Shown one piece after another: positions 26,653-34,984 of a DNA stretch of 64,000 bases. Source of the stretch: Marinobacter sediminum (lineage in GTDB: Bacteria > Pseudomonadota > Gammaproteobacteria > Pseudomonadales > Oleiphilaceae); assembly GCF_023657445.1 (NCBI RefSeq), contig NZ_JAGTWY010000001.1:3162001-3226000 (forward strand), written 5' to 3'. The position numbers and the translations under genes are program-made. The notes below the pieces were generated by a model. The model searched no databases. It saw nothing but the letters and a program-made list of their open reading frames with translations, and was not told where the DNA came from. Every line of letters starts with the position of its first letter. The first letter of the stretch is position 1.

Positions 26653-26677
26653 AACGAGTCAGATCCGCTTTTATTCC
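26653..26677 (-). promoter_or_regulatory. Candidate ECF-type promoter of the low-complexity protein gene
   Basis: Minus strand: GGAAT (26677-26673), 16 bases, CGTT (26656-26653). The -35 context TGGAATAAA equals that of the sigma-factor promoter. Transcription would start about 30 bases before the ATG at 26614, leaving room for the ribosome-binding site. Confidence 0.55.
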
Positions 26678-26782
26678 AAAAAAAATGAAGGCCAGTCACA
26701 AAGACCGTCGTGCGTTATCAAGTTCTTCGGATTAATGGTACATTTCCTAGCAGCCCCTACTACTTAGCTTCCGGAACTATTG

Positions 26783-27616
26783 ATGCCATTGTTTCCTGTG
26801 CAGGCGCGTATAACATGGTATTCCACCGTCGTCTTACCGCTGACTATTGTCGGCATCCTTTCAATTTTCTGGAGCACAGCCCAGGCCGCCGAGCCGCCCT
26901 GTAAAGCTCTGCTGATCAGCGGTAACTCCGAATACCCACCGTTACTCTGGAAGAATCCGGAAAATCCCGATGAGCTGATTGGCGTTGTCCCTGCGCTGCT
27001 GAAAGAAATCCTCGAGCCTCTGGGCGTCACGGCAGACATCAGACACCTGGGGTCCTGGGCCCGTGTACAGCACTTTGCACAAAGCGGGGAAATCGACATG
27101 GTCGCGGGTGCGTTCATGACCCGGGAACGGTTCCAGTACATGGACTACATCCTGCCACCCATCACCCATCTGCCAACCGCGATCTGGGTACCAAAAGGGC
27201 AGGAATTCCTCTATCGACACTGGCCGGACCTGAAAGGACGGGTAGGCAGCACCCTGATTGGCAACAGTTTCGGAGAAAACTTCGACCGGTATGCCGATGA
27301 GCAACTGTCGATCGAGCCCGTGCGCTCAATTGACCAGTCTTTCCTGATGGCCGGTGCGGGCCGCGTGGATTATGTGCTCTATGAGTTACTGCAAGGCCAG
27401 GTAAAACTGGCCCGTGAGGGCCTGGCCCGGGCATTTGTGCCGCTGGACAAACCCATCAGTACCGAAGGCCTGTTTTTCACCTTTAGCAAACAATCCCGAT
27501 GCAATACCTTCGACTTCCGGGAACAGGTCGCCGACAGGCTCTACAGCCTGGTCACCGGAGGCAGGGTGGCTGATCTGGTTTCGGAATATACCGCCCGCTA
27601 TATCGCCACAGAGTGA
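26783..27616 (+). CDS. Periplasmic solute-binding protein, family-3-like (orphan)
   Basis: 277 residues from the ATG at 26783 (a TTG directly before it is less likely). A long signal segment (WYSTVVLPLTIVGILSIFWSTAQAAE) precedes the family-3 fold: LISGNSEYPPLLWKN, LIGVVPALLKEILEPLG, GEIDMVAGAFMTRERFQYMDYILPP. Two cysteines are in the mature chain, and PC near the mature N-terminus (EPPCKALL) may pair with SRCNTF near the end. There are no transport genes beside it, so the ligand and partner are unknown. Confidence 0.75.
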   Translation: MPLFPVQARITWYSTVVLPLTIVGILSIFWSTAQAAEPPCKALLISGNSEYPPLLWKNPENPDELIGVVPALLKEILEPLGVTADIRHLGSWARVQHFAQSGEIDMVAGAFMTRERFQYMDYILPPITHLPTAIWVPKGQEFLYRHWPDLKGRVGSTLIGNSFGENFDRYADEQLSIEPVRSIDQSFLMAGAGRVDYVLYELLQGQVKLAREGLARAFVPLDKPISTEGLFFTFSKQSRCNTFDFREQVADRLYSLVTGGRVADLVSEYTARYIATE

Positions 27617-27636
27617 CGTTACTCTGCCCTCTGGCG

Positions 27637-29523
27637 TCAATGCTCACCGGGTGGTGTCCAGACCGGCACATCCGCCCGCTTTGGCTCATCCCAGTCCCGC
27701 TGCATAGCACTGCTCAACGCCTCTTCCAGTTTCATGAACAGCTCGCCATAGCGGGGGCTGAAACTGATGCCTTCTTCAATTTCCTTCCAGGCATCGAATA
27801 ACTGGTCTTCATGGGCCTCCTCATTCTCAACAAACGCCCACGTCATCTGTTTTGCCCGCATAGGGTGAACGCCCATCGCCGTGAGCGCATGGCCACCAAG
27901 CTCCAGGGCAGAGTGATAGGTTTCGCTCACGACATCGTCGGCACCCGCCTCCCGGAGCTGGTAACCATGGCCACGGTCAAATGCCCGCGCCAGTACCCAG
28001 ACCCCCGGAAAGAACTTTTTTACATGCGCGACAAGCTTTACGGCGCGATCCCGGTCATCAATCGCGACCACCAGCAAACGGGCCTGTCCAATACCCGCCG
28101 TTTCCAGCAAATCGGATCGACTGGCATCACCAAAGAAGCTCTTGATGTTGATCTGGCGGACATTCTCTATCTGCTCTATCTCGTGGTCGAGCACCACGAT
28201 CGGAATGTTGTTGGCCCGCAGCAGACGGCAAACAATCTGTCCGAATCGCCCCACACCGGCCACAATGACCGGAGCCTGCTCGTCAATGGTGTCCGCTTCC
28301 CGGTCATTGTTCTTGGAGCGCCGGTAACGTGGCAGCACAATGCGGTCATAGACGATAAACAAAAGAGGAGTGAGGAACATGGACAGTGCGACAACCAACG
28401 AGAGGATCTGGGAGGTATCCGTGGCAATCACATGGTTCTGAACGCTGTAGGTCAGCAACACGAAGCCGAATTCACCCGCCTGCGCGAGGCCCAGGGTAAA
28501 CAACCAGCCATTGCTGCCATGAATCCCGAAGATCAGTGCAAGAACCAGCAGAATCAGCGCCTTGACCACAATTACAGCAGCACCCAGAGACACAATAGTG
28601 CCCCACTCTGCCACCAATACCTCGAAGTTGATTCCGGCACCCACGGTGATGAAGAACAGACCCAGCAACAGGCCCTTGAACGGCTCTATGTTGGCCTCCA
28701 GCTCGTGGCGGAACTCACTGTTGGCCAACACCACACCGGCCAGAAAGGCCCCCAGGGCCGGCGAGAGATTAACCAGACTCATCAGTGCTGCAATACCAAT
28801 CACCAGCATGAGCGCCGTGGCCGTGAAAACCTCCCTTAACCCGGATCGCACGACATAACGGAACATCGGACGGCTCAGGTAATAGCCGCCAACAATAACC
28901 GCAGCGACTGCAGCCACAACAACCAGAGCATGGGCCCAGCCCGGCAGGCTGGCAACCAGGCTCAGCCCCGTGTCATGACTGGTAACAGAGTCCGATTCCC
29001 CCATCAGCTCCGGCAAGGCCAACAGCGGAATCAGGGCAAGCATGGGGATAACGGCAATGTCCTGAAACAGCAACACGGAAAAGGTACTGCGTCCACCTTC
29101 CGTCTTTGACAGGCCTTTCTCGTTCAGGGTTTGCAGCACGATCGCGGTGGACGAAAGCGCGAAAATAAGCCCAACGGTCAACGCGGTCTGCCACTGAAGC
29201 CCAAGCCACCAGGCCACGGCCATTCCGGCCGCTGCCGTCAACGTCACCTGGAGACCGCCAAGCCCCACAAGGCGAACCCTCATGGCCCAGAGCGCCTTGG
29301 GATCGAGCTCCATGCCGACCAGGAACAACATCATGACGACGCCAAATTCCGCAAAATGCTGAATCGTACTGGCTTCCTGCCCCACCAAGCCGGTAACCGG
29401 TCCGATCACCACGCCGGCAACCAGGTAGCCCAGAACCGAACCCAGCCCCAACCGTTTGGCCAGTGGCACCGCGATAACAGCAGCCAGCAGGTAGATAAAA
29501 GCCTGAATGAAGTAAGCGGTCAT
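27637..29523 (-). CDS. CPA2-family monovalent cation:proton antiporter (KefB/KefC type)
   Basis: 628 residues. The N-terminal two thirds is the Na+/H+-exchanger membrane domain with about 12 segments (YLLAAVIAVPLAKRLGLGSVLGYLVAGVVIGP, LFLVGMELDPKALW). The C-terminus is a TrkA-N/RCK domain (about 400-520) with the nucleotide loop VIVAGVGRFGQIVCRLL and the acidic end of the second strand VVLDHE. Length and order are those of KefB/KefC K+-efflux systems, which are gated by glutathione conjugates. No KefF/KefG-type ancillary gene is adjacent. Start ATG has GAGGAG upstream. A two-helix membrane protein gene lies just upstream on the same strand. Confidence 0.88.
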   Translation of the reverse strand: MTAYFIQAFIYLLAAVIAVPLAKRLGLGSVLGYLVAGVVIGPVTGLVGQEASTIQHFAEFGVVMMLFLVGMELDPKALWAMRVRLVGLGGLQVTLTAAAGMAVAWWLGLQWQTALTVGLIFALSSTAIVLQTLNEKGLSKTEGGRSTFSVLLFQDIAVIPMLALIPLLALPELMGESDSVTSHDTGLSLVASLPGWAHALVVVAAVAAVIVGGYYLSRPMFRYVVRSGLREVFTATALMLVIGIAALMSLVNLSPALGAFLAGVVLANSEFRHELEANIEPFKGLLLGLFFITVGAGINFEVLVAEWGTIVSLGAAVIVVKALILLVLALIFGIHGSNGWLFTLGLAQAGEFGFVLLTYSVQNHVIATDTSQILSLVVALSMFLTPLLFIVYDRIVLPRYRRSKNNDREADTIDEQAPVIVAGVGRFGQIVCRLLRANNIPIVVLDHEIEQIENVRQINIKSFFGDASRSDLLETAGIGQARLLVVAIDDRDRAVKLVAHVKKFFPGVWVLARAFDRGHGYQLREAGADDVVSETYHSALELGGHALTAMGVHPMRAKQMTWAFVENEEAHEDQLFDAWKEIEEGISFSPRYGELFMKLEEALSSAMQRDWDEPKRADVPVWTPPGEH

Positions 29524-29588
29524 TGGGCGGTCTCCTCAACCCCGGAAAAGCGAAGCGGCACGATCCGCGCTTGGCCGATAAAAAGCAA

Positions 29589-29792
29589 TCAGAGTTCAAG
29601 GAACCTGGGAGTAAGCATCAGCAGAACGCCCACAGCCACCATCGCAAGCGTATTTGTTACAAGATACGGGTACAGGATCAGGGCGATTCCACAATAACGG
29701 GCGACCAGGTTCGACTGCCTTCTCCCATAGATAAAATAACCAATGCCGATGGAGCTGAAAATCAGCCCCCAAATCAGATTAGCGGTTTCCAT
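29589..29792 (-). CDS. Small two-helix membrane protein
   Basis: 67 residues with two hydrophobic segments (about 4-20 and 30-60) around a short basic loop (YGRRQSNLVARY). Similar short proteins are widespread in marine gammaproteobacteria and have been given vague transport names, but no function is established. It is upstream of the antiporter gene on the same strand, 65 bp apart, and may be co-transcribed. Confidence 0.65.
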   Translation of the reverse strand: METANLIWGLIFSSIGIGYFIYGRRQSNLVARYCGIALILYPYLVTNTLAMVAVGVLLMLTPRFLEL

Positions 29793-29902
29793 AACGCAAA
29801 AGTCTCCGGCAAAAAACCCAGCTTAGTCCGTTACCGGCGTTTACCCCACCGATTCAGACACATCCTGAGATGGAAACCCACCCGCTCCGATACCTGACCA
29901 GC

Positions 29903-31003
29903 CTATTCGTAGACCTCATGCAGCGTCAGCATCTTGAAATCCGGAACCACACCCAGGCCCGGGCGATCACTGAGCATCATCCGGCCGGCCGATACTTCAG
30001 GTGCCCCGGTGGCGAGCTGGACGGTATTGTAATTGTGGAGATCGGTGGTATTCAGCAAGGCCCTGGCAGGAGTGCTGGCCGCAAGGTGGGCGTAGGCTGC
30101 CGTGGCGATGCCACTGCCCCAGGCATCTTCAATGGTCATGGCAATGCCGGCATCCACGCACACGTCCCGAATGATCCGTGATGGCGTCAGACCACCAAAC
30201 TTGCTGACCTTCAGGGCAATCGCGTCCATGGCATCGTCGCGTACGGCCCGTTGCAGATCAGCCAGGGAATTCAGGCTCTCGTCCAGCTTGACCGGGTGGC
30301 GGGTTCGACGCCGGACCGACAGGCATTCCTCATAGTTCCTGCAGGGCTGCTCAAGATACAGATCCAGATCTTCAACCGCCCTCGAAAAGCGCAAGGCCTC
30401 ATCCCGCCGCCAGGCCGCGTTAATATCCCCGATCCAGAGTTCATCTGGCTGTTTAACCTTGATCAGGGTCCGGACCAGCTCGATATCTTCCTCAACGCTG
30501 TGGCCCAGCTTGATCTGGATGTGACGAAAACCTTCTTCCCGGTAGCGGCGCAAGGACTCTTCCATTTCATCCGGGTCCGCCAGAGGCACAATCCGGTGTA
30601 AGGGCATGGACGGCGAGAGCAGCCCGCCCAGCAGGGTATAGACGGGCAGCCCGGCATCCTTGCCCAACAGGTCCCAACAGGCAATATCAATGGCAGCCTT
30701 GGCTACAGCGTGCCCGGTCAGCGCCTGATCCATGCGCTCGTGAATAAGCGTGGTATGCCTTGGATCCTCGCCGAGCACACTCGGCGCCAGCAGCGACAGG
30801 CAGGAAGGCAGTCCCTCAGAAAAGGCCGCCATATAGTTGGGTCCGCAGGGGCAGACTTCACCGTAGCCCGCCAGTCCCGTATCCGTGGTCAGCACGACCA
30901 CTGTGCTGGTAAACACCTGATGCGATCGCCCGCCGGCAAAGGCATACGCCTTGCCAACGTAGGGCAAGTCTGCGGTATACACCGCGATACTCTCGATACG
31001 CAT
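29903..31003 (-). CDS. Enolase-superfamily enzyme (mandelate racemase/muconate lactonizing type)
   Basis: 366 residues. The N-terminal capping domain (MRIESIAVYTADLPYVGKAYAFAGG) is followed by the barrel domain. The barrel has the first lysine strand HIQIKLGHS (Gln-x-Lys instead of the frequent Lys-x-Lys), metal ligands in IGDINAAW, YLEQPC and VKLDES, and the second catalytic lysine region ALKVSKFGG. It ends in EDAWGSGIATAAYAHLA. The pattern suits the muconate-lactonizing subgroup that includes proline-betaine and hydroxyproline-betaine epimerases. A betaine-related racemase role is possible, given bet genes 10 kb away, but this is only inference. Confidence 0.78.
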   Translation of the reverse strand: MRIESIAVYTADLPYVGKAYAFAGGRSHQVFTSTVVVLTTDTGLAGYGEVCPCGPNYMAAFSEGLPSCLSLLAPSVLGEDPRHTTLIHERMDQALTGHAVAKAAIDIACWDLLGKDAGLPVYTLLGGLLSPSMPLHRIVPLADPDEMEESLRRYREEGFRHIQIKLGHSVEEDIELVRTLIKVKQPDELWIGDINAAWRRDEALRFSRAVEDLDLYLEQPCRNYEECLSVRRRTRHPVKLDESLNSLADLQRAVRDDAMDAIALKVSKFGGLTPSRIIRDVCVDAGIAMTIEDAWGSGIATAAYAHLAASTPARALLNTTDLHNYNTVQLATGAPEVSAGRMMLSDRPGLGVVPDFKMLTLHEVYE

Positions 31004-31182
31004 GATGCGCCTCCCGTGACTCAGCCCGATTCAGCCTTCTCTTATCTCAGCATAGCCGGGGTCTGATGCGGGCGCCGGTATTTAGGCACCCTGTTTTAGC
31101 GCCTGCTTCCGGTAAACAACTTGTCAGGCACTCATGGGCGAGTCCACTATAAGAAAAACCTATGAATCAGGGAGCAACCTGC

Positions 31183-31359
31183 ATGCCTCTTATCGGATGG
31201 ATTTTTCTCATTCTTGCCGTGGTACTTGTCCTGGGCAGCCTTATCATACTGCGCGATTCCGCCAACAGCATGAAGATCTCGCCGGAAAAAATGGAGAAGA
31301 TCAAAAAGCGCAAAGCGGAACTTGAAGCTGAGGAAAAAGCAGAGGATGAGTGGAAGTGA
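31183..31359 (+). CDS. DUF2897 small membrane protein
   Basis: 58 residues from the ATG at 31183, which has GGGAG upstream; an ATG seven codons earlier lacks a ribosome-binding site. One membrane segment (PLIGWIFLILAVVLVLGSLIILR) is followed by a highly charged Lys/Glu tail (EKMEKIKKRKAELEAEEKAEDEWK). This is the DUF2897 pattern. Function unknown. It precedes the crotonase gene by 36 bp on the same strand. Confidence 0.7.
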   Translation: MPLIGWIFLILAVVLVLGSLIILRDSANSMKISPEKMEKIKKRKAELEAEEKAEDEWK

Positions 31360-31395
31360 GCCTGATCCCGTCACCTTGAACACGGAGCCCCGACT

Positions 31396-32199
31396 ATGAA
31401 CAACCCGCCGCAATTAACCGACGCCTTGCTCACCCTGGAAGACCGGGTCGCCGTCCTCACCCTGAACCGGCACGATCTGCGCAACGCACTGACAGGTTCC
31501 AACCTGATTGACGATATTGTCGCCACCACCGAGTGGGTCAATCATTGCGACGAGGTCTCGGTGTTGGTGATTACCGGCGCCGGCTCCTCATTCAGTGCTG
31601 GCGGGAACATTCGTGACATGGCCAATCGCAGCGGCGATTTCGCCGGTGACGTGGCTGAATGTGCCGATCGCTATCGCAAGGGTATCCAGCGAATCCCCCT
31701 TGCCATGCAGGCGGTTGAGGTACCCGTTATCGCAGCCGTGAACGGACCGGCCATCGGCGCAGGCTTCGATCTCGCCAACATGGCGGATGTCCGTATCGCT
31801 TCTGAAAAGGCCAGGTTTGGCGAAACGTTTCTCAACCTGGGGATCATCCCTGGCGACGGCGGGGCCTGGTTTATGCAGCGCCTGATCGGGTATCAGCGCG
31901 CCTTCGAACTGACCCTCACCGGCCGGATCGTGGATGCCAGAGAAGCTCAGGAGCTGGGCATCGTCCTGGACGTGGTGGGTCCCGAGGAACTTCTGCCAGC
32001 AGCGCTCGATATGGCAAAGCGAATGGCCAGTCAGCCGCCAAAGGCCACCCGTTTGACCAAGCGCCTGATGAAGATCGCCCAACGTATGGAGCTGAAGGAC
32101 TTCCTCGACCTGTGCGCCTGCTTCCAGGGGATGAGTCACAACGAGCCGGAACACCTGGAAGCTGTGAACCGGATGCTGGAAACCATGTCCCGGAAGTGA
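31396..32199 (+). CDS. Enoyl-CoA hydratase/isomerase (crotonase) family protein
   Basis: 267 residues. Crotonase features are VAVLTLNRHDLRNALTG at the N-terminus, the first oxyanion-hole segment ITGAGSSFSAGGNIRDM, and the second oxyanion and catalytic region AAVNGPAIGAGFDLANMADVRIASEKARFGETFLNLGIIPGDGGAWFMQRLIG. The glutamate of FGETFLNLG is in the place of the first hydratase glutamate, and the second is replaced by aspartate (GDGG). It could be a hydratase or an isomerase in fatty-acid or amino-acid breakdown. GGAG precedes the ATG. A GC-rich hairpin follows. Confidence 0.87.
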   Translation: MNNPPQLTDALLTLEDRVAVLTLNRHDLRNALTGSNLIDDIVATTEWVNHCDEVSVLVITGAGSSFSAGGNIRDMANRSGDFAGDVAECADRYRKGIQRIPLAMQAVEVPVIAAVNGPAIGAGFDLANMADVRIASEKARFGETFLNLGIIPGDGGAWFMQRLIGYQRAFELTLTGRIVDAREAQELGIVLDVVGPEELLPAALDMAKRMASQPPKATRLTKRLMKIAQRMELKDFLDLCACFQGMSHNEPEHLEAVNRMLETMSRK

Positions 32200-32211
32200 C
32201 CAGAGCTTGAG

Positions 32212-32229
32212 GCCGGCCGCCTGGCCGGC
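32212..32229 (+). terminator. GC-rich hairpin after the crotonase gene
   Basis: Arms GCCGGCC and GGCCGGC with a 4-base loop, 13 bp after the stop codon. Only TTA follows, without a T run, so it is a weak or Rho-assisted terminator at best. Confidence 0.45.
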
Positions 32230-32375
32230 TTACAACCCGTTAAAATTCTGTACATATTTTTCTACATTAAACTTTTCGCCCTGACGCCCGATAAGCGATA
32301 GGATCAGAAAATCTGACCAGGACGAAAAACAATAAAGGGAAGACTCAATGACAGACCTACAGGGGTTCGCTGTTC

Positions 32376-34955
32376 GTGTTTCTATCCCAAGCCCTACGTT
32401 CCATCCTGGCTATGTTGCTTTTGTGCACCTGGCATCCGGCTCAGGCCGGAACAACAGCCATCACCATCGAGCAAGCCTCCTCACCGATCCAGACTCAGTT
32501 TCAATACTGGCAGGACCCTGAAAGTCAGGCCGACATTGAGCAAGTTGCTGAGCTGCCGGACGATCAATGGCAGTCAACGACCACTGACAAAGCCACTTTT
32601 GGCATAACACCGTCCGCCTACTGGCTGCGTTTTTCCATCGACAACCAGACCGCACAGCGTCTCAACCTGATCGCTGAACTCGCCTACGCCCAGCTGGACG
32701 ATGTGGTTTTCTATGAGTTCGCCGGCAACACCCTGGCCCACGAATTCAAAACCGGTGACGCCCGACCCTTTTATCCGAGGGAAGTCGATCATCCCAACAT
32801 GCTGCTGCGCTTCCAGTTAGAGCCCGATCAGCTAAAGACAGTTTATGTTCGGGCCCAAACCGCAGGCTCGATGATCCTGCCGCTTCGAATCTGGCGCGAG
32901 CATCAATTCTTTGAAGCCGCGGCCAACGAGCAAAAGTTTCACTTCTTTTATTACGGCAGTCTGACCGTCATCATTCTGATCAACCTTGCAGTGTTTCTGA
33001 CCCTGCGGGAGAAGCTGTACCTGTATTACGCGCTGGCGATTACCGGCTACCTGCTGTTCTTCACCTCCATCATGGGCTACAGCTTCCAGCACTTTTATCC
33101 TCAATTTCCCGAACTCCACGCCCGTGTTCTATTGGCTTCGATGCCGGTTCTGGCTTTGTTCTCCATTCTCTTCTGCCGGGAATTCCTGAAGATCAAGTCC
33201 CACAGTCCAAGACTGGACATTGCCATTCGGGGGATGCTGTATTTCGAAACCTTCAACTTCATCGCCGCCCTGGCGCTGGATTACAACGCCGCCGTCACGC
33301 TCTCATCGATCTCTGCCCTATTCTTTTTCTCGCTTCTTTTCGTCGCCGGCCCCATTACCTGGGCAGCTGGCGTCCGGGCCGGCGCCTTTTTCACGGTTGC
33401 CTGGACACCGCTCACCATTGGCGTCTTGGCCACGTCTGGCCGTGCCCTGGGCTTCTTCCCGGAAAACTTCGTGACCGAATACGCCATGCAGATCGGTTCT
33501 GGCCTGGAGGCCTTTATCCTGACGCTGGCCCTGGCGGATCGCCTTTACCGTGAACGGGAAAACAAGATCAAGGCGCAAGCCGACAGTTTGCAGAAAGAAA
33601 AAGCCCGGAACGAAGCGCACAACAAGCTGACTGAAGCGATGATGCACGATCCGGTGACGGGCCTGCCCAACCGAAACCGGTTTGAGTGGATGGTGGACCA
33701 ACAGTTAAAGCGGGATCCGGACGGCCAATACATAGTGGGCGTGGCACGAATTACGCGCCTGGACGAGATCAACCGCACCCTTGGTCTGACCCGCAGCGAA
33801 CGATTACTGAAACGCATTGCCGAACAGATGACCGAACTGGCCGCCCAGCTGCCGGTTGTGCACAGTGTTCGGAGTGAACAGGGGCTGGATGAGTACGTCT
33901 ATCAATTATCCGGTGACTGCTTTGGCCTGCTGGTCGATTCACGCAAAGTGGATGACAATTTCGCGGAACTGAACACTGCCCTCAGGTTGCTCTCTGAACC
34001 CATGCTGCTGGACAACCTGGCAATTGAGCTGCATCCAAAATTCGGAGCGGCCAGTTATCCCCTGCATGGCGACAATGCGGCACTGCTGATCCGCAACGCC
34101 CATGTCGGCATGGAGATAGTGCCGAAGGGCCCGTTCGAAACCGGCTTTTACTCGCAGGATTACGACATTTACAGCGAAAGCCGACTGACCCTGATGTCCG
34201 ATCTCAGAGAGGCTTTGCAACAGAACCAGACACAGCTTTACTACCAACCCAAGGTTTGTCTGAGCAGCGGCGAAATTGTTGGTCTGGAAGCACTGATTCG
34301 CTGGCATCACCCGGAACGTGGATGGGTAAACCCCAGTGACTTCGTTCCCCTGGCAGAAGAAACCGGGGTGATTACGCAGTTGACCCGATGGGCTATTGAG
34401 AGAGGCGTAGCAGACCTGACCGTATTGCTGGCCGACCACCCGCAACTGGATGTATCGATCAATATATCCGCCCGCGACCTGACCTCCCGTGAGCTCAAGA
34501 GCCTGATCGAATCGCAGTTAGCGCAACATAACCTCAGTGCGGAACGACTGATCATAGAATTAACCGAAACCGCCGCCATGGAAGATCCGGAGAGAGGGCT
34601 CCAGGCTCTTGAAGCACTGGCCGACACGGGCCTCCGAATCGCCATTGATGATTTCGGCAGTGGCTATTCCTCCCTGTCCTACCTCAAGCAATTGCCAGCC
34701 ACCGAAATCAAGCTGGACAGTTCATTAATCCTGGACGTGGGCGCCAGTGATAGCTCGAAGGTTATTGTCGAAACCGCCATTAACATGGCGCACGGCCTGG
34801 GCTATTCCGTCGTGGCGGAAGGCGTCGAAGACGAGGAAACCGCTCGCTTGCTTAAGGGCATGGGGTGCGACAAACTTCAGGGCTACTGGCTCTGCCACCC
34901 GCTCCCCATTGAGGAGTTAAGCGCTTGGCTGGCAGAGAATCGTTGTATCGTGTGA
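32376..34955 (+). CDS. Membrane c-di-GMP phosphodiesterase: 7TMR-DISM, degenerate GGDEF, EAL
   Basis: 859 residues from a GTG with AGGGG ten bases before it. Order: signal peptide (to about residue 24), 7TMR-DISMED2 extracellular domain (about 30-165), seven membrane helices (about 180-385), coiled coil, GGDEF domain (about 425-590) and EAL domain (about 605-855). The GGDEF signature is SGDCF, so cyclase activity is not expected. The EAL domain is complete: GLEALIRWHHPE, SINISARDLTS, IELTETAAMED, IAIDDFGSGYSSLSYLKQL, EIKLDSS, VAEGVED. It should hydrolyse c-di-GMP in response to a periplasmic, perhaps carbohydrate, ligand. It has its own 176-bp upstream region and is convergent with the lyase gene. 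Confidence 0.9.
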   Translation: MFLSQALRSILAMLLLCTWHPAQAGTTAITIEQASSPIQTQFQYWQDPESQADIEQVAELPDDQWQSTTTDKATFGITPSAYWLRFSIDNQTAQRLNLIAELAYAQLDDVVFYEFAGNTLAHEFKTGDARPFYPREVDHPNMLLRFQLEPDQLKTVYVRAQTAGSMILPLRIWREHQFFEAAANEQKFHFFYYGSLTVIILINLAVFLTLREKLYLYYALAITGYLLFFTSIMGYSFQHFYPQFPELHARVLLASMPVLALFSILFCREFLKIKSHSPRLDIAIRGMLYFETFNFIAALALDYNAAVTLSSISALFFFSLLFVAGPITWAAGVRAGAFFTVAWTPLTIGVLATSGRALGFFPENFVTEYAMQIGSGLEAFILTLALADRLYRERENKIKAQADSLQKEKARNEAHNKLTEAMMHDPVTGLPNRNRFEWMVDQQLKRDPDGQYIVGVARITRLDEINRTLGLTRSERLLKRIAEQMTELAAQLPVVHSVRSEQGLDEYVYQLSGDCFGLLVDSRKVDDNFAELNTALRLLSEPMLLDNLAIELHPKFGAASYPLHGDNAALLIRNAHVGMEIVPKGPFETGFYSQDYDIYSESRLTLMSDLREALQQNQTQLYYQPKVCLSSGEIVGLEALIRWHHPERGWVNPSDFVPLAEETGVITQLTRWAIERGVADLTVLLADHPQLDVSINISARDLTSRELKSLIESQLAQHNLSAERLIIELTETAAMEDPERGLQALEALADTGLRIAIDDFGSGYSSLSYLKQLPATEIKLDSSLILDVGASDSSKVIVETAINMAHGLGYSVVAEGVEDEETARLLKGMGCDKLQGYWLCHPLPIEELSAWLAENRCIV

Positions 34956-34984
34956 CAGCTTGCCTTGATAGGCATACCGTTTCA

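Noticed and set aside
27811..28839. 342-codon plus-strand open frame opposite the KefC-type antiporter
   Set aside because: Composition dominated by Asn, Gln, His and Arg, no domain; the minus-strand antiporter is clear.
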